In this document: positions 1 through 11,790 of the stretch, in pieces
Numbering within the stretch: position 1 is the stretch's first letter
How the letters are laid out: every line of letters starts with the position of its first letter
Origin: Hippophae tibetana
Taxonomy: Eukaryota > Streptophyta > Magnoliopsida > Rosales > Elaeagnaceae
DNA length: 64,000 bases
Reading direction: 5' to 3'
NCBI GenBank assembly: GCA_037013495.1
Contig: CM072808.1
Span: 45,060,068 to 45,124,067, forward strand
Position numbers and translations under genes: made by a program
Notes under the pieces: generated by a model
Seen by the model: only the letters and a program-made list of their open reading frames with translations
Database searches by the model: none
What the model was told of the DNA's origin: nothing

Positions 1-2486
1 GGATATCTCATCCACCACCATGAGAAAACAAAAGAGCTTCTTGGAATGAGGACTTATATTTGAAGGCTGATGAGGAATGTCATACCCGTCAAAAATGCCA
101 GATGCAACCACAAACCTACATTTTTTTACATATTCAATGTCTGCAGGAGCCATGTCAGCACCACCATTTCGAATAAATCCACAATGAACCTGAAAGACAA
201 AACACATATTAAAACATTTATGGGAAAAGGAAAAATCTAAAAAGAAATCAATCTTCTGAATGAATACAATGTACACTTTCCCCAATTACCTACACATCCA
301 CTATCCAATAAAAGATGCACAGAATATGTATTTATGTTACGGTATACCACTAGGATATACAAGAATGCCATAAAACTGAGAAGCTTCTACATTTTTTTCA
401 ATGTGTCATGATACATCAAAGTTGATATAAACCTCACAAAGAAAAGTGAGACTCGAAGATCAATAGTAAGATTTCTTCTAGGATTGTTCTAATTCAGATT
501 CACAGCGAACACGAAAAATGCATTCTCATACAAAAACTTGAAAACTACTGAAAAATGACAACTTAATATTTACAGTATTGAAGTAATGGATATTGCCTTC
601 ATTGTTGGTTTTAGTTTAAAACTCTCCTCCCTCTGCGACCAGTTTTCATGTCCTCCAAATAGTGGCATAGACCTAGATCCATTTTTGAAAAGCTCATCCT
701 CTGTGACAAAAGATAACTTTTTGGCAATTTTATTGGGAGTTCTTCCCTCTGGAATAATTATTTTATGAGGGTTATTTGCAACAGGGATAGGACAGCCTAA
801 TTACCATAAACATAATCAATGTGAAGAAAAGAATCCAGAAAGAACTTGATATTTCAAAACAAAACATTGCCTCAAATCTTACGGTGCTGTGGTTGTTTTT
901 CGGCACAAGTCCCATAGTATCCAACATAGAAAATACCTTGCTGTCTTTGTTACAGGTTGCTGCATGTAAAGCAGAAAATTGCTATTACAAGCGAAATTAG
1001 CAAAAATATATGCAACAATATTGTCTCACATAGTAATTAATCTAAAGCATGACAAAAATAAATAAATAAACATGAAAAGTTATTGCTCTTGACGTTAAAT
1101 TTATTAATGACACATTGCTTATTTCCTCAACAGTGATATTATTCCGGAATGATAAGAATCCAAATTTCACAACCAAAATGAAGCCATTGTTATCTCTACT
1201 TTGCAAAGAACAGCATGGAATGCAATGCCAGGTTTTTTGAGTCGAAAATGTTGAATGCCAGATTAAGTTGCTGTAAATATGTACTAGAGCAAAATGAAAG
1301 TACCTTCAAACCTATTACCTATCAATTTCTAGGATCAACATAAAACATATTTCACACTGGGACTAAGTCATTTAACATTTAGGATGATAGAACATGTGAC
1401 ATGTATGATTAAATGCCACATTATCTATGTCCTTTTGTAATTTGTTCAGCAAAGAAATGGAAGGTTGATGTTTATAAATTGGAATACGAGTAACCAAACA
1501 ATTTGATGATAAAAACATGAAAAGATACCTGAAAGGAAGGATATGGAAGATTGGCAGGACCAGATATGAAACAAGGACGCTATAAGAACTAACAACAAGA
1601 TGCCGTCTACAAGAACCAATCGAATAAAGCCCTTCTTCCATACAATCTTTATTGGATAATCATGAGACACCCTTCCTGGAGAAAATAAAGCCCCCTCTAC
1701 ATCTGAACCAACACAACCAGCACATCAAGTAACTGCATTTCTTATAAATAAAGAAAACTAACTAACTATTCATAAGCCAAAGAGCAATGCTACAATCAAG
1801 ACTCAGAAAGAGTATGCAAAGATTCATGTAATGGGAAAAATAAAAATAGATAAAGACTTAGTCTTCCAATTTGATCCAAGGATATTTTCATTTTGGCTAT
1901 TGTCTTAACAGTGCAGCGGGTTTGGCAACGTCAGAACAACCTGGTGTTCAGCGAGATTACACCAGAATTAGAATAGGGAAGAAGAACAAGAAGGAAGTTC
2001 AGTGAACTCCATAATCAGGATTAGCACCAAATTCAGCTTAAATTAGGATGAGAAAGAACCATAACAACATTTGATTAAGCCCAATATGCATCTTCCTATG
2101 CAAATGAAGTTCTTGCTACTATTGCTCATGCAGCTGCTTCAAATGAAGTAGCTGAAGCAAAAGCACTAGCCTTTACAACTGGAAATGCAGAAACTTGTGA
2201 GTTCAAGTCAGCAATTTCTGAGAGTGATTGCAGTAAAGCAACTAACTTAATTTCAAGTGTGAATTTTATGCCTTGGAAAGTAGATAACAATTATGTAGAG
2301 GGTTCTTTACGTAAATTTAACATTCCCCTTTGATCCCAATATTCCTCAGAAAGAACACCAAAAATAATTTAAACAGTAGCAGGTGCAAGATGCAAACTCC
2401 TTACCTTTAGATAGCGAGCTTTGATAACTTCGTTCACCTCGGCGATTTGTACGAAGAGATAATGACGGCAAAACCACCTTATCCAT
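1..2486 (-). CDS. DUF616 / MUCI70-TOD1-like putative glycosyltransferase, 5' part (cut by window edge)
   Basis: Exons read on the minus strand: 2405-2486, 1529-1702, 888-959, 597-796 and 1-189, continuing beyond the window. The start is ATG at 2486, opening MDKVVLPSLS. A single membrane anchor lies at about residues 53-75 (FIRLVLVDGILLLVLIASLF), giving a type II Golgi-style protein. The lumenal part carries family blocks: CPIPVANNPHKI, IPEGRTPNKIAKKLSFVTED, PLFGGHENW, HCGFIRNGGADMA, VVASGIFDGYD and HQPSNIS. These match plant DUF616 proteins related to MUCI70 (a putative hexosyltransferase in pectin/mucilage) and TOD1. Phases agree across all joins, but introns 3 and 4 only keep frame if their donors are GC, not GT (see findings). 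Intron 1 contains an unrelated plus-strand coding-like fragment. The family is clear; the sugar substrate is not known from sequence. Confidence 0.85.
2079..2333 (+). pseudogene. unrecognised coding-like fragment antisense within DUF616 intron 1
   Basis: An open frame of 84 codons runs from a TAA at 2076-2078 to TGA at 2331-2333. It has no early ATG. The peptide is protein-like (YANEVLATIAHAAASNEV, then EAKALAFTTGNAETCEF, ending VEGSLRKFNIPL), unlike the AT-rich noise around it. A second coding-like patch lies just upstream at about 1914-1999 (SEQPGVQRDYTRIRIGKK), in a different open stretch and followed by stops. Together they look like the 3' end of a decayed or captured gene copy inserted into the intron. 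I do not recognise the parent family. It could also be a real terminal exon of an unannotated gene on this strand. Confidence 0.4.
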
Positions 2487-4221
2487 TAAAGACTACATGT
2501 TTTCATCAATAAACCAAGTAAAACCTACAAATCGATAAGAAATTGAAGAGAAACTCCCACATCTAAAATGCCAATAAATTAATTATGAAAAGTGTATAGA
2601 CTTCTACATTGAGATTGTTTCTGAAGAATGGGGAAATTTACGTATTTTTGACGAAATTGATTTACCCTCTGTGTTATAGAAAACCAAAGCTCGAAACAAT
2701 GGCTATAGAGACGCCGGAACAAAACTTGGCCTAGATGACTGGTTGGACGGTGTCGATTATCTCCGGAAGATTATCAAAATACAAACTTTCCGATTTGGAA
2801 TTAATGAACTTACCCGGCAATTTCAATGAAACACGAAGAGTACGTGCACATTTAGAGCGAAAAAAGACAAAAATACCCTAACGACTGTTTATTTTATTTC
2901 GAAACTAGAGAGAGAGAGAGAGTATTTCGCAAAATAAATAAATAAATAAAGCGCATAGCTGAAAGCTCACAGAAACTCAACGCCAACCTTCGACCCAAGC
3001 TACTAATTCTCCTTTCAGCTACCTCAATAAGGTTCAGGTTACTTCTTCTTCCCTCTCTGTTTGTTATCCTTAGTTACTCTCGCTTTTGATCTATTCTTTT
3101 TTTGATTTCACCTGATCATTTAACTTTGACATGAACACTTACTGTTTGATGAAATTCCCCACTCAAATGTTTACGATTCTGGTGAAGATAATGAAAACGT
3201 TAGGTTCTTTGATGAAGAAACATTAGTATGAATTGGCTGTTAACATTTAGATGAGTTGATAATATGGTTTCAGTCTATAATTCATAGGGTAAAAATTGGC
3301 ATGCTATGGTATGGTGAATATCCTTTGATAATTGTAATCAATGGCTTTATTTGTTCCTCATTAAAGTTTAGGAGTCGATATGAAGTTTTGGGCTTGGACT
3401 GAGATATGTTACTTGGCTGTATCTTACTGTTGTTTACTTGTTTGTTTTGATTGATGGGTTTATAGTTGAGTCCATTTGAAGTTAAACCTACAAAAATACC
3501 ATCGAATTATTGCGTTTGTTTCATTCATATCGCTAAACTATTTTTCGTCAAGTTTATACCATCCAACTTGTAAAAAAAATCTATTTATATCATTTTGTGT
3601 CATAAGTCATTGTTGTTTCAAATATACCACTTAACTATTTGAGTCATTTTAAATCTACCACTAACATGTGTCGCCGTTAGACGGATTCTAATGGAATGGG
3701 ATAAATGAATTTTTTTACGAGTTGGGTGATATAAATGAGAAACAAATAATTTGGTGGTATGAACGAAACAATGCAAAAACTAACTTGGTGGTATTTTTGT
3801 AGATTTACTCCTAGTTCAATATTATATCTTGGACATAGCTATGGTTTTCTTTGATTGGCGAACTGTTTATTAGAGTTGATTTTTATCATCTGTCAATTAT
3901 AAAGGTTTATCATGATACTTCTTGCTTATGTATGATGGATTTTGGAGTTTATTTGCCTGGTAATACCTAGCCGTCTTATTGTTCTTTATTTAAGGATTAT
4001 AGTGCTCATGAATTCATTTGAAAGAAATTTAACTGACTATAGATTAAAACCAATATTTTAAGGCGAGTAAGTCAAAATTTAAGTGACCAAAAATTAAAAT
4101 CAGGAAACTGAAAAAAGCAAAGGTAGGAATGTTGATAAAATGGTTATGTCTCATCTATAATTGCTGATATTATTGATGGTAAGAGAGGGTAGTGTTTTTG
4201 GCTTATTTGTAATAGCAGCAA
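2487..4221. other. divergent intergenic region and INO80C leader
   Basis: The two flanking genes diverge from here. A microsatellite (GA)n sits at about 2908-2921, and short TAAA-type repeats at 2933-2949. The leader of the plus-strand gene probably starts near 2960-3000 and is spliced from a donor near 3031 or 3038 to the acceptor at 4218, just before the ATG; this leader intron is inferred. A short coding-like patch at about 2737-2829 (LDDWLDGVDYLRKIIKIQTF) ends in a stop and is not assigned. A MITE-like element occupies 3482-3809. Confidence 0.5.
3482..3809. mobile_element. MITE-like inverted-repeat element in INO80C leader intron
   Basis: The left end (AACCTACAAAAATACCATCG) and the reverse complement of the right end (AATCTACAAAAATACCACCA) match closely. 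The similarity runs on for about 50 bp into the element (GTTTCATTCATA against GTTTCGTTCATA). The interior is about 220 bp without coding capacity. This is the form of a small non-autonomous DNA transposon. I did not find a convincing target-site duplication, so the superfamily is unassigned. Confidence 0.65.
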
Positions 4222-5745
4222 ATGGAGCCAGAGGTTATACAAGCAGAGATGGTGCTGCCAACCCATTTGAGTTTCAAACACATTCAAATGTATGAAAAGT
4301 ATCCAAAAGGCCAATCCAGAAGCAGGCATTGGAAACACCTCAAGCAGATCATTCAAGCTGAGAACTACCAGAATTACCCCCCGGATGAACCAAACTGTGA
4401 GCTCACTCAACTCTCTCTCAATGATTTGTTAAGAAAATTGAATACATTTTAAAAGAATGAGACCTGTATGAATTCAGTTTTTTTGTGGGACATCAACCAA
4501 TTTTTAAATGCACTTTTGAAAGAGTAATACATGTCATAGTTTTACAAATATGCTGTCCTTTTGTTTTTATATATTCTTTATTGTAAAGTATTATGTTTAA
4601 TGCTGAGCTCTATAGCTTTTGATACCTTATTGTGTCCGGTCTGCAGATGTTAACATTGAGTCACCGCCCTCTATGCATCCCTGCAAAAAAATCTGTGATA
4701 TTACAGGATTTGAGGTATGCTTTCACAGTTAATTTTTGGAAACAATCAACCGTATTTTTAGTTTTATCATTCTTACCTCATTTTTTATATAAACTAATTC
4801 TATTTCCACCTTATCGTATATTTAGTTCCAAAGATATAAGACATCTCTCCAAACCCATCTCCCAAAAAGTACATGCATGCTTTTATTTTTATTTTTGCAT
4901 TTTTTTCAGGGAAAGTTGACAACCAATCTATTAACACTTTAAACCATTAAACTCTGAAAGCATTTTTTACATCTGCATATTGCATTGTTTGAAACCTTGG
5001 AAATGTGCCTGCACTTAGATGACAAATAACCTGTTTATAACTGCACCCTATCACCTTTTATAGTCTTTCCTTGATTTTAAGTTTATTCTTGTTATGAAGC
5101 AATTTTGACCCTTTTAACCCAAGAGATACTTATGTGAAGTGTGGGTACCAATACTAGTAACATAGGCCGCACATCATCCCCACATCATTTTAAAAGCTAA
5201 AATGTCAGCAAAGTCCGGAAAGCATATAGTGGTGGTGAAATATGTATGGCTCAGGTCACTGGCTCATTGGTGCCCTGGTTTCATAGAAAAAATTTCCCTT
5301 AACCCAGCTTTTATTTCTCTCTAAGTTCTATTGGCTAATCCTTTGATGCTAATCAAATTCTATTGTTCCCTCCTTCTAGGACGAGTATATTGATTGACAA
5401 GTTGATAATTTAAATGGTCTTCCATTCCAATGGCATTTGATATAACCTTAAAATATCGTTTGACCTTTAGCGCACAGAAGCATGTCTGCTGAATTTGTGA
5501 AGATTTCAACTTGGGAACTAGTTTTTTTTTTCTTCTTTTTTCTGCGTCTTTGGGTCTGGGATGATGTTTAAAACCTTTTGCCACTACGTGAGATGCTTAT
5601 GTTTACTGTACAGGCACCTTATTATGACCCTAGGACCAACCTTCGATTTGCAAGCGCAGAGGTGTTCAAGCAAGTGAGATCACTCCCTAATGAGTATGTG
5701 CAGCGTTATCTGGCTTTGAGAAATGCTGCCGTGGTTCTGAAGTAG
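4222..5745 (+). CDS. INO80 complex subunit C (IES6-like, YL1 C-terminal domain)
   Basis: Three exons, 4222-4396, 4647-4714 and 5614-5745, give a 124-aa protein. The ATG is supported by an in-frame TAG at 4213-4215. The protein carries family blocks [80 protein letters not shown] and [16 protein letters not shown]. The second half is the YL1-C domain, known from INO80C/Ies6 and the SWR1 subunit YL1. In yeast and animals Ies6 works with Arp5 in the nucleosome-remodelling INO80 complex; the same role in the plant nucleus is inferred. Length is typical for plant orthologues. Intron 2 is about 900 bp and holds nothing notable. The gene is divergent from the DUF616 gene. Confidence 0.93.
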
Positions 5746-8094
5746 CTTTCAAGTTATCATTGAATTGGCAGAAATCTGTTGTTACTACCAAGTCTTTGCC
5801 TTTTTCAATATCCATGTGAGACTAGCCTGCATACTCCCAAGTAACTTGTGTCCCTCTCTTCTGAGATTCTTCGTTGAAAGTGTGTATTTCATCTTTTAGA
5901 ATCAGCAGATAGGTAAACAATATGGGAGTATGAAAGCAAAAAAAAAAAAAATCAGTCTTATGATCGCAAATTTGTTGAAATCCAAACAATTGGAAGAAAA
6001 TGTTGGAGCAATGTTAATTCAAATCACTGTATATGTAAGTTGATATACTGAGAAAAAAACAAAAATCCCTAGTATATATGAGGATGAACTAGAGGGATGA
6101 GAGAGTAAATAAAATATAATCCATCGCATCGGATTGGATTGAATTCAGATTGACAAATTTTATAATTTACTATATCTTATTCGAATCGAATTATTATTAC
6201 ATTATAAAAAATACATATTTTATTTTATAATATATTATATTTAAATATTATATATATCATATTTACATTAGATTATAATTTTGGTTTAAAACTAAATATA
6301 TATTTTTTATAATAATTTAATTATACAAACATGTTTCGTATTCTTTTGATTTTTATAGTTATAATTATAAATAATAAATTTTATTATTAATATATAAATT
6401 TAAAAATTTATATGTTTTGTATATTGTGTTTTATATATGATAATAATTAATAAGTAAATCTGAATTTAAATTGGTTTGAATTGATTACATTCTTGGATTG
6501 AATTCAAATTGAAAATTTTCAATTCCAACTCAGATAATATCGGAAGTGGATTGACTAAAAACAGTTACTTTAAATCAGTTGTTCACGTATATGCAAAGGG
6601 CACATAACCACTATCGTGCAGCATGATGTTAACTACAATATCCATCTCAACTTATAAACTTTATATATTGTTTCAAAACCTCACAAAAGCTGGCTGCATA
6701 AAGTTTCATTCACCCCTCAAATGTGGCAACTAGAAGTTGTTCATATCCTATGATAACCGTAGAATTGAAGATAAAATTTCCATTTGACACTGATTTACAA
6801 CTTTATAATACATCTTAGCAAAAGATTCAACATCATCAAACCCACTTAGTTAGGATTTCCAACCCAAAAATTGTACTCAGTGAAGAACCCTTGCGTCCTC
6901 ATCTTTGGGATATTTTAATCTTTTAGTTATTGTGACATTATAATCTCTATATTCTTTTATTTAGTGATACTTTAATCCATTAATTTTAAAATGAGATACC
7001 TAGTGCATTAGCTTTTATATTCAGTGATGATTAAGTCCAAAATAACAATAAAATGATAAATAAAATTGAAAAAAATGGTGCTATTGTCATATGAACATTC
7101 CTACTATATTTCTAGCTTAATTTTTCACGTATGCAATAACATCATTTTTTTATAAAAAAAATACCAATTCTTTTTTGGAACAAGATGTAAAATCACATTA
7201 AGGTATAAAAGTAATTGTACAATTTCAAATCATTAATTTAGGTTGATAAATATTATATCTTCACTATAACTATTCATCATGGTTATTGTGGGAGCTTAAC
7301 AGGACGATTTTGATGTTATTTAACAAATCTTAAAATTTTATCTTCATACATATTAATTAAACTGTAACATCATCTTAACTATAATTCACGATGTATAATT
7401 TTATTATTTATTTTAGATATAAATATTTAATTAGATATTAAAGTAAAGTAATTAAAACATATCAATAAGATAAATAACTAAAGTCTCAAACCAAAAGTAG
7501 AGATTGATAGTAGAGCTTTTTCTTCTATTTCTGTTTTCATCCAAGATTCATGATTCATGTCTACTTGAGTTTAGAAAACTATATGATATTAAGTTTTCAT
7601 GTGCAAAAGTTTCTTATTTTTTTGTCGAATTGTTTTGTGTATGTTTATGAACATGAAAAATAATGCGTGCCTGTGATTAAATCGTAAGTAAAGGTGAGAT
7701 TATACTTAATTTTGTTTTACATTTGTTTGGTAATAGGGACGATTTCAATCATTCAAATAATATATACTAGCTAGGAGAATATTGTGGGGGTGGAATGTAC
7801 AATGTCTATCTGTATTACACGCTTTGTCGTTAATTAATCACGAATTCTTTGCGATCCACGTGATAAAAAAATAAATAAAAGAAGAAAAAAAAAATATTTT
7901 ATTTTTAAAATAAACAACGAAAACGAAAACGAAAAAAGAAAGTGGTATGTAATTAAGTACAAATACTTTGACCGTAAAACTTTATTAATATTTAAAGTCA
8001 ATATATTTGTTAGGACACTACCCAAGACAAGTATTACATTTTATTTGCATTCTCATACCACCGGTAGTAAGTCACTTTCAGTTTCTTTCTTTTT
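5746..8094. other. intergenic: INO80C 3' end, AT-rich spacer, CYSTM promoter
   Basis: I see no gene. An A-run lies at 5938-5951. The stretch 6120-6560 is extremely AT-rich and begins and ends with related phrases (GATTGGATTGAATTCA near 6130 and TTGGATTGAATTCAAATTG near 6495). Part of it resembles a segment near 43490-43600, so it is probably a dispersed repeat. Two blocks near 6945 and 7020 share a TAGTGAT..TTAA(T/G)TCC phrase. The last 250 bp is the promoter of the CYSTM gene. Confidence 0.5.
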
Positions 8095-8106
8095 TATATA
8101 TAAATA
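8095..8106 (+). promoter_or_regulatory. TATA box of the CYSTM gene
   Basis: TATATATAAATA lies 89 bp upstream of the ATG. It is followed by a pyrimidine-rich leader (CTTCTCTCCTTCTCTTCTCT, from 8141), typical of a plant 5' UTR. The transcription start is inferred to be near 8125-8135. Confidence 0.6.
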
Positions 8107-8194
8107 TAATAATAAACTGCCTCACACGGAACACCAACGACACTTCTCTCCTTCTCTTCTCTCTAAACCTCCGTCAATAGAAAATCAACCACCT

Positions 8195-11079
8195 ATGAGC
8201 TATTACAATCAGCAACAACCTCCGGTTGGCGTCCCACCTCCACAAGGTTTCTTAGATCTGTTTATTGATGCCTTCTAAATATGCTTTGGTTAATTTTGAA
8301 TAGTTTTGACTTTTTTCTTTTTGAAATTTTGATTCTGATTTTGTTTGGATATGATTAAATAGGTTATCCACCGGAGGGATATCCACCACCTAAGGATGCT
8401 TATCCACCACCGGGATATCCACCACAAGGATATCCACCCCAGGCGGGTTATCCATCACAAGGTTATCCACCACAAGGTTATCCACCACCTTATGCCCCAC
8501 AGTACGCTCAGCCTCCTCCTCAGCAACAGAAACAAAGCTCTGGTATGATGGAAGGCTGGTATGATCTCTCTCTCTCTCTCTCTCCCTCTATCTCTCGGTA
8601 TTTATTAGTATCTCATTGGTTTAAACTCGATGGATGACTCAGATCTAAATCGATCTGGTTTTACGCTGAGTTTAGAAGAGCCAACTCGGTTGGATTATAT
8701 GATGAATTGATGACTCAGATTTTTATATATTTAATTTGATTTTTTTCTTTTTTTTCTTTATGAACGGGACGTAATCGGCAATCTTCTTCTTTCCTTTTTT
8801 CCCTTTATCGTTCACAATTTAAAATTTATCTTTATTTTAAAAAAAATTAAAAATATATTGAGAATTTTTAATGATGAACGAGTATTTATTTAATTTTTAA
8901 TTTTATTGTAAAATAATTATAAGATTTTAAATTTTTAGAATTTAATAATTTTTTTATGTTTTATAAAATATAATATATTATTTATGATTAATTTAAATTA
9001 AATTTTTATATATTTATTGAAATAAAATCATTTTCGTTTTTTATCTTATTTTATATTATAAAATGCATATTTTATTTTTTATTTTACTATCTCCGTCGTT
9101 ACTTTTCGGAAAATTGACAACCTACTTGATGGCGGATTTGATTATATGAAATTCTCAGAATTACCCTTTTTATGAAATTAAAGAGAAGCCTGTGGCAGTT
9201 ATTGATTGTATCAAGGAAAATATGCTGTATTTTTAAGATGGTACAATAGTTTGAAAAAGTCAGATGTTTATTCCAATTTTTTTTAAATAATAAATAATGA
9301 TATGAAGCTTTTGCATTTTTTATCTTTGGGCGTTTTGTCTTCATCAACGTTTTTAGACTTTAGTTTCAGCAAATAAAAAAAAAGTTTTAGCTTCAGATTT
9401 TAACCATTTGGAATGTTTTAAAAACTATCTAAAGAAGAGGGAATAAGATAAAAATGAAAAAAGAAAAAAAAAAGGTAGACAACATTCTACTTCTTTAACT
9501 TTTATTCATTTTATAAGTAGATTTTTTAAGTGATTTAATATTTTAACTCTTTAAATTTGAAAAATTTCATCCAAATCATCGATTCTTAATTAAATTTAAT
9601 GTCTGATATTAAAAACTTGATTAAACAGTACAAATAGTCTCTTAATTGTTATTCATTTTATACTTTGATTCTTAAACTATTGTTTTAAGATTTGATTTCT
9701 AATTTTTTAAATTTGATCATTTTTATCTAAATTGTGAATTCTTAATTAAATATAACGTTTGGTATTAAAACTTTAGGTGTAGCTATTTTAACTATTAATT
9801 TTGTGGTGCACTAATAATACTAATACGAGTAAAGTTACATATATTCTAAAGGTTGAATTATACAAATAAATTTTAAATTTTCTCTATATTCTATACTTTG
9901 ATTAAAAAAAATTGTTTATTTTTTCAATTTTCATCTTTTGATCTCTTACTTTTTTTTTTACAATTTAATTCTTTTATTTTTAGTGTTTACACTTAGTTCC
10001 TTCATTTTTTATATTTTAAAATTGATTTCAACTTGGTCTCAAATTTGAAATAAATATGTGAAAAATAATAAGTGAAGTGATTAAATTATAAAATAATAAA
10101 TAATAAAGAGATTAAAGCATAGAATGTGAAAATATTTAAAAAACATTTGTAATTTTTTCTTATTAATTTGATAATCTGAATTATTAAATTTGAACCAATA
10201 TTAATGTGATAAAAAATGTAAGCTGGATAATTAAAATGGATATGATGTGTGTCATAAGTGAGTTTTTAACATCAGATATTTCATTTGATTGAAAGTTAAA
10301 GATTTAAATTTAAATTATCAAATTTAAAAAGATAGGAATCAAATCTTAGAAAAAAATTTAAAGGGTCAAAGTTTGGAATTAAAAAATAAAAGTCAGGAAG
10401 TAAAGTTTAAAATGAATAAAAATTAAGGGATTAAAGTTTAGAATGAATAAAATTTAAAGATCAAAGTTTAGAATGTGTGAAAGTTAGGGGATCAAAGTTT
10501 AAAATGAGTAAAAATTAGGAGAATGCTTAGGAGAACACTTTGTGTTTAAGAAAAAGAATGGGTGAAGGGCATAATAGGTTTAATTTATTTTTTTAAATGA
10601 ATGTATTTTTTTGAACATTATAAATCATGTTAGTATGAAAAATAAATATATTTAGTCTCATCGTGTATTCTAATATTAAGATTAAAGTATATATTTTTAA
10701 TAAAATATCTTATTTTCATGAGTTATGGATTAAATTGATCTATTTATTAATAAAAATATTAAATTAACCTATTTTACGTAATAAAGAGTTTCTTATAACT
10801 TACCTTCATCCTGAATAAAAAAAAAAAATTGTAGTATTATACTTTAATAAAATTCAATGTTAATGCAATTTTTTTTTAATGAAAAAATAATATTTAATAG
10901 GAAGTAGAGATAAAATAATTTGAGTATTATACCTATTTAATTTTGTGTTATTTTTATATTTTCCTGGGAAAAATCATGATGTTTTTACTATTTTTTATTC
11001 TGATTTGTTTTTATTATTTTGTAAATACTGCAGCTTGGCGGCTCTTTGCTGTTGTTGTCTACTCGAAGCCTGTTTTTGA
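8195..11079 (+). CDS. CYSTM-domain protein, WIH-like (cysteine-rich transmembrane module)
   Basis: Exons 8195-8246, 8363-8558 and 11034-11079 encode 97 aa. The N-terminal part is a low-complexity run of GYPPQ/GYPPP/YPPKDAYPP-type repeats (about residues 16-72). The C-terminus is the diagnostic CYSTM module, GMMEGCLAALCCCCLLEACF, with the cysteine run in a short membrane segment. The module is split by intron 2 inside the first Cys codon, a placement that phase requires (TG|C). Known relatives include WIH1-3 and PCC1-like proteins, which are tail-anchored plasma-membrane proteins often induced by stress. Intron 2 is about 2.5 kb, large for so small a gene, and holds a (CT)n tract just after the donor and a foldback repeat at about 9470-10545. 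The role here is inferred from family. Confidence 0.9.
9470..10545. repeat. large foldback (inverted-repeat) element in CYSTM intron 2
   Basis: The left arm (about 9485-9790) reads TTTATTCATTTTA..., TCTTAATTAAATTTAATGTC and TGATATTAAAAACTT. The right arm (about 10215-10530) is its diverged inverse; its reverse complement includes CTGATGTTAAAAACTCACTT and repeated TTTATTCATTTTAAACTTTG. Each arm also has internal direct repeats of about 30-150 bp, for example the GTTTAGAATGAATAAAA phrase repeated at 10380-10520. I see no coding capacity. This fits a decayed foldback or MITE-type transposon. The exact ends are uncertain. Confidence 0.55.
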
Positions 11080-11790
11080 TGGGAAGTTGATTTATGTCTG
11101 CCGATTCGTTGTCTCCATCGTCAGTTGGAATTGTCTATCTCCATTCTCTGTTTTCAATGTTATTTTTTTCTTCCTCTCTATTTGTTGTGTCGTTAGTTTT
11201 GATAAAAACTTGTGACTGTGGATACCATCGATGGATGTTTATTGTTTTTTATATCTTTTTTATTAGAGACAAAGAATCTTCCCTTTTTTTATATTCTGTG
11301 CATAGAAATTTGCTTTTTGCATTTTGATCTCTTGGATTGAAGCACGTTATGACAGGCTGACAATTGAGGCTGACACACTATTTTCTCTACTTAAGTTACC
11401 TAACTATAATGAAAATTTGAAGGCAACAAATACAAACGGTGACATTATTAGTATCTTACAAATTTAAATTTATTTTTGCACTCAGTTTTTTTAAGCTGTG
11501 TTTTGAATCAGTATTATTTAAAAGTGAATTTCTTTTTTTTTTGTTTGTTTTTAAATAATTATAACATATACATGACATGATATAAGAGGTATAATATTTT
11601 TTTTATTTATCATTAATTTTAGTGGACACTGAGTTACTGTTCATATAATCCCATTTGGACGGCAAATATAAGTCATGATTAATTCCATCTCTTGCTGCCA
11701 CTAGTTCTGTAGCGACTACAATCTTATTAAGTCTTCAACCAAAAAAGTTAGCTGATTGTCAGAATTATTATGTTAAACATGTTCACACTT

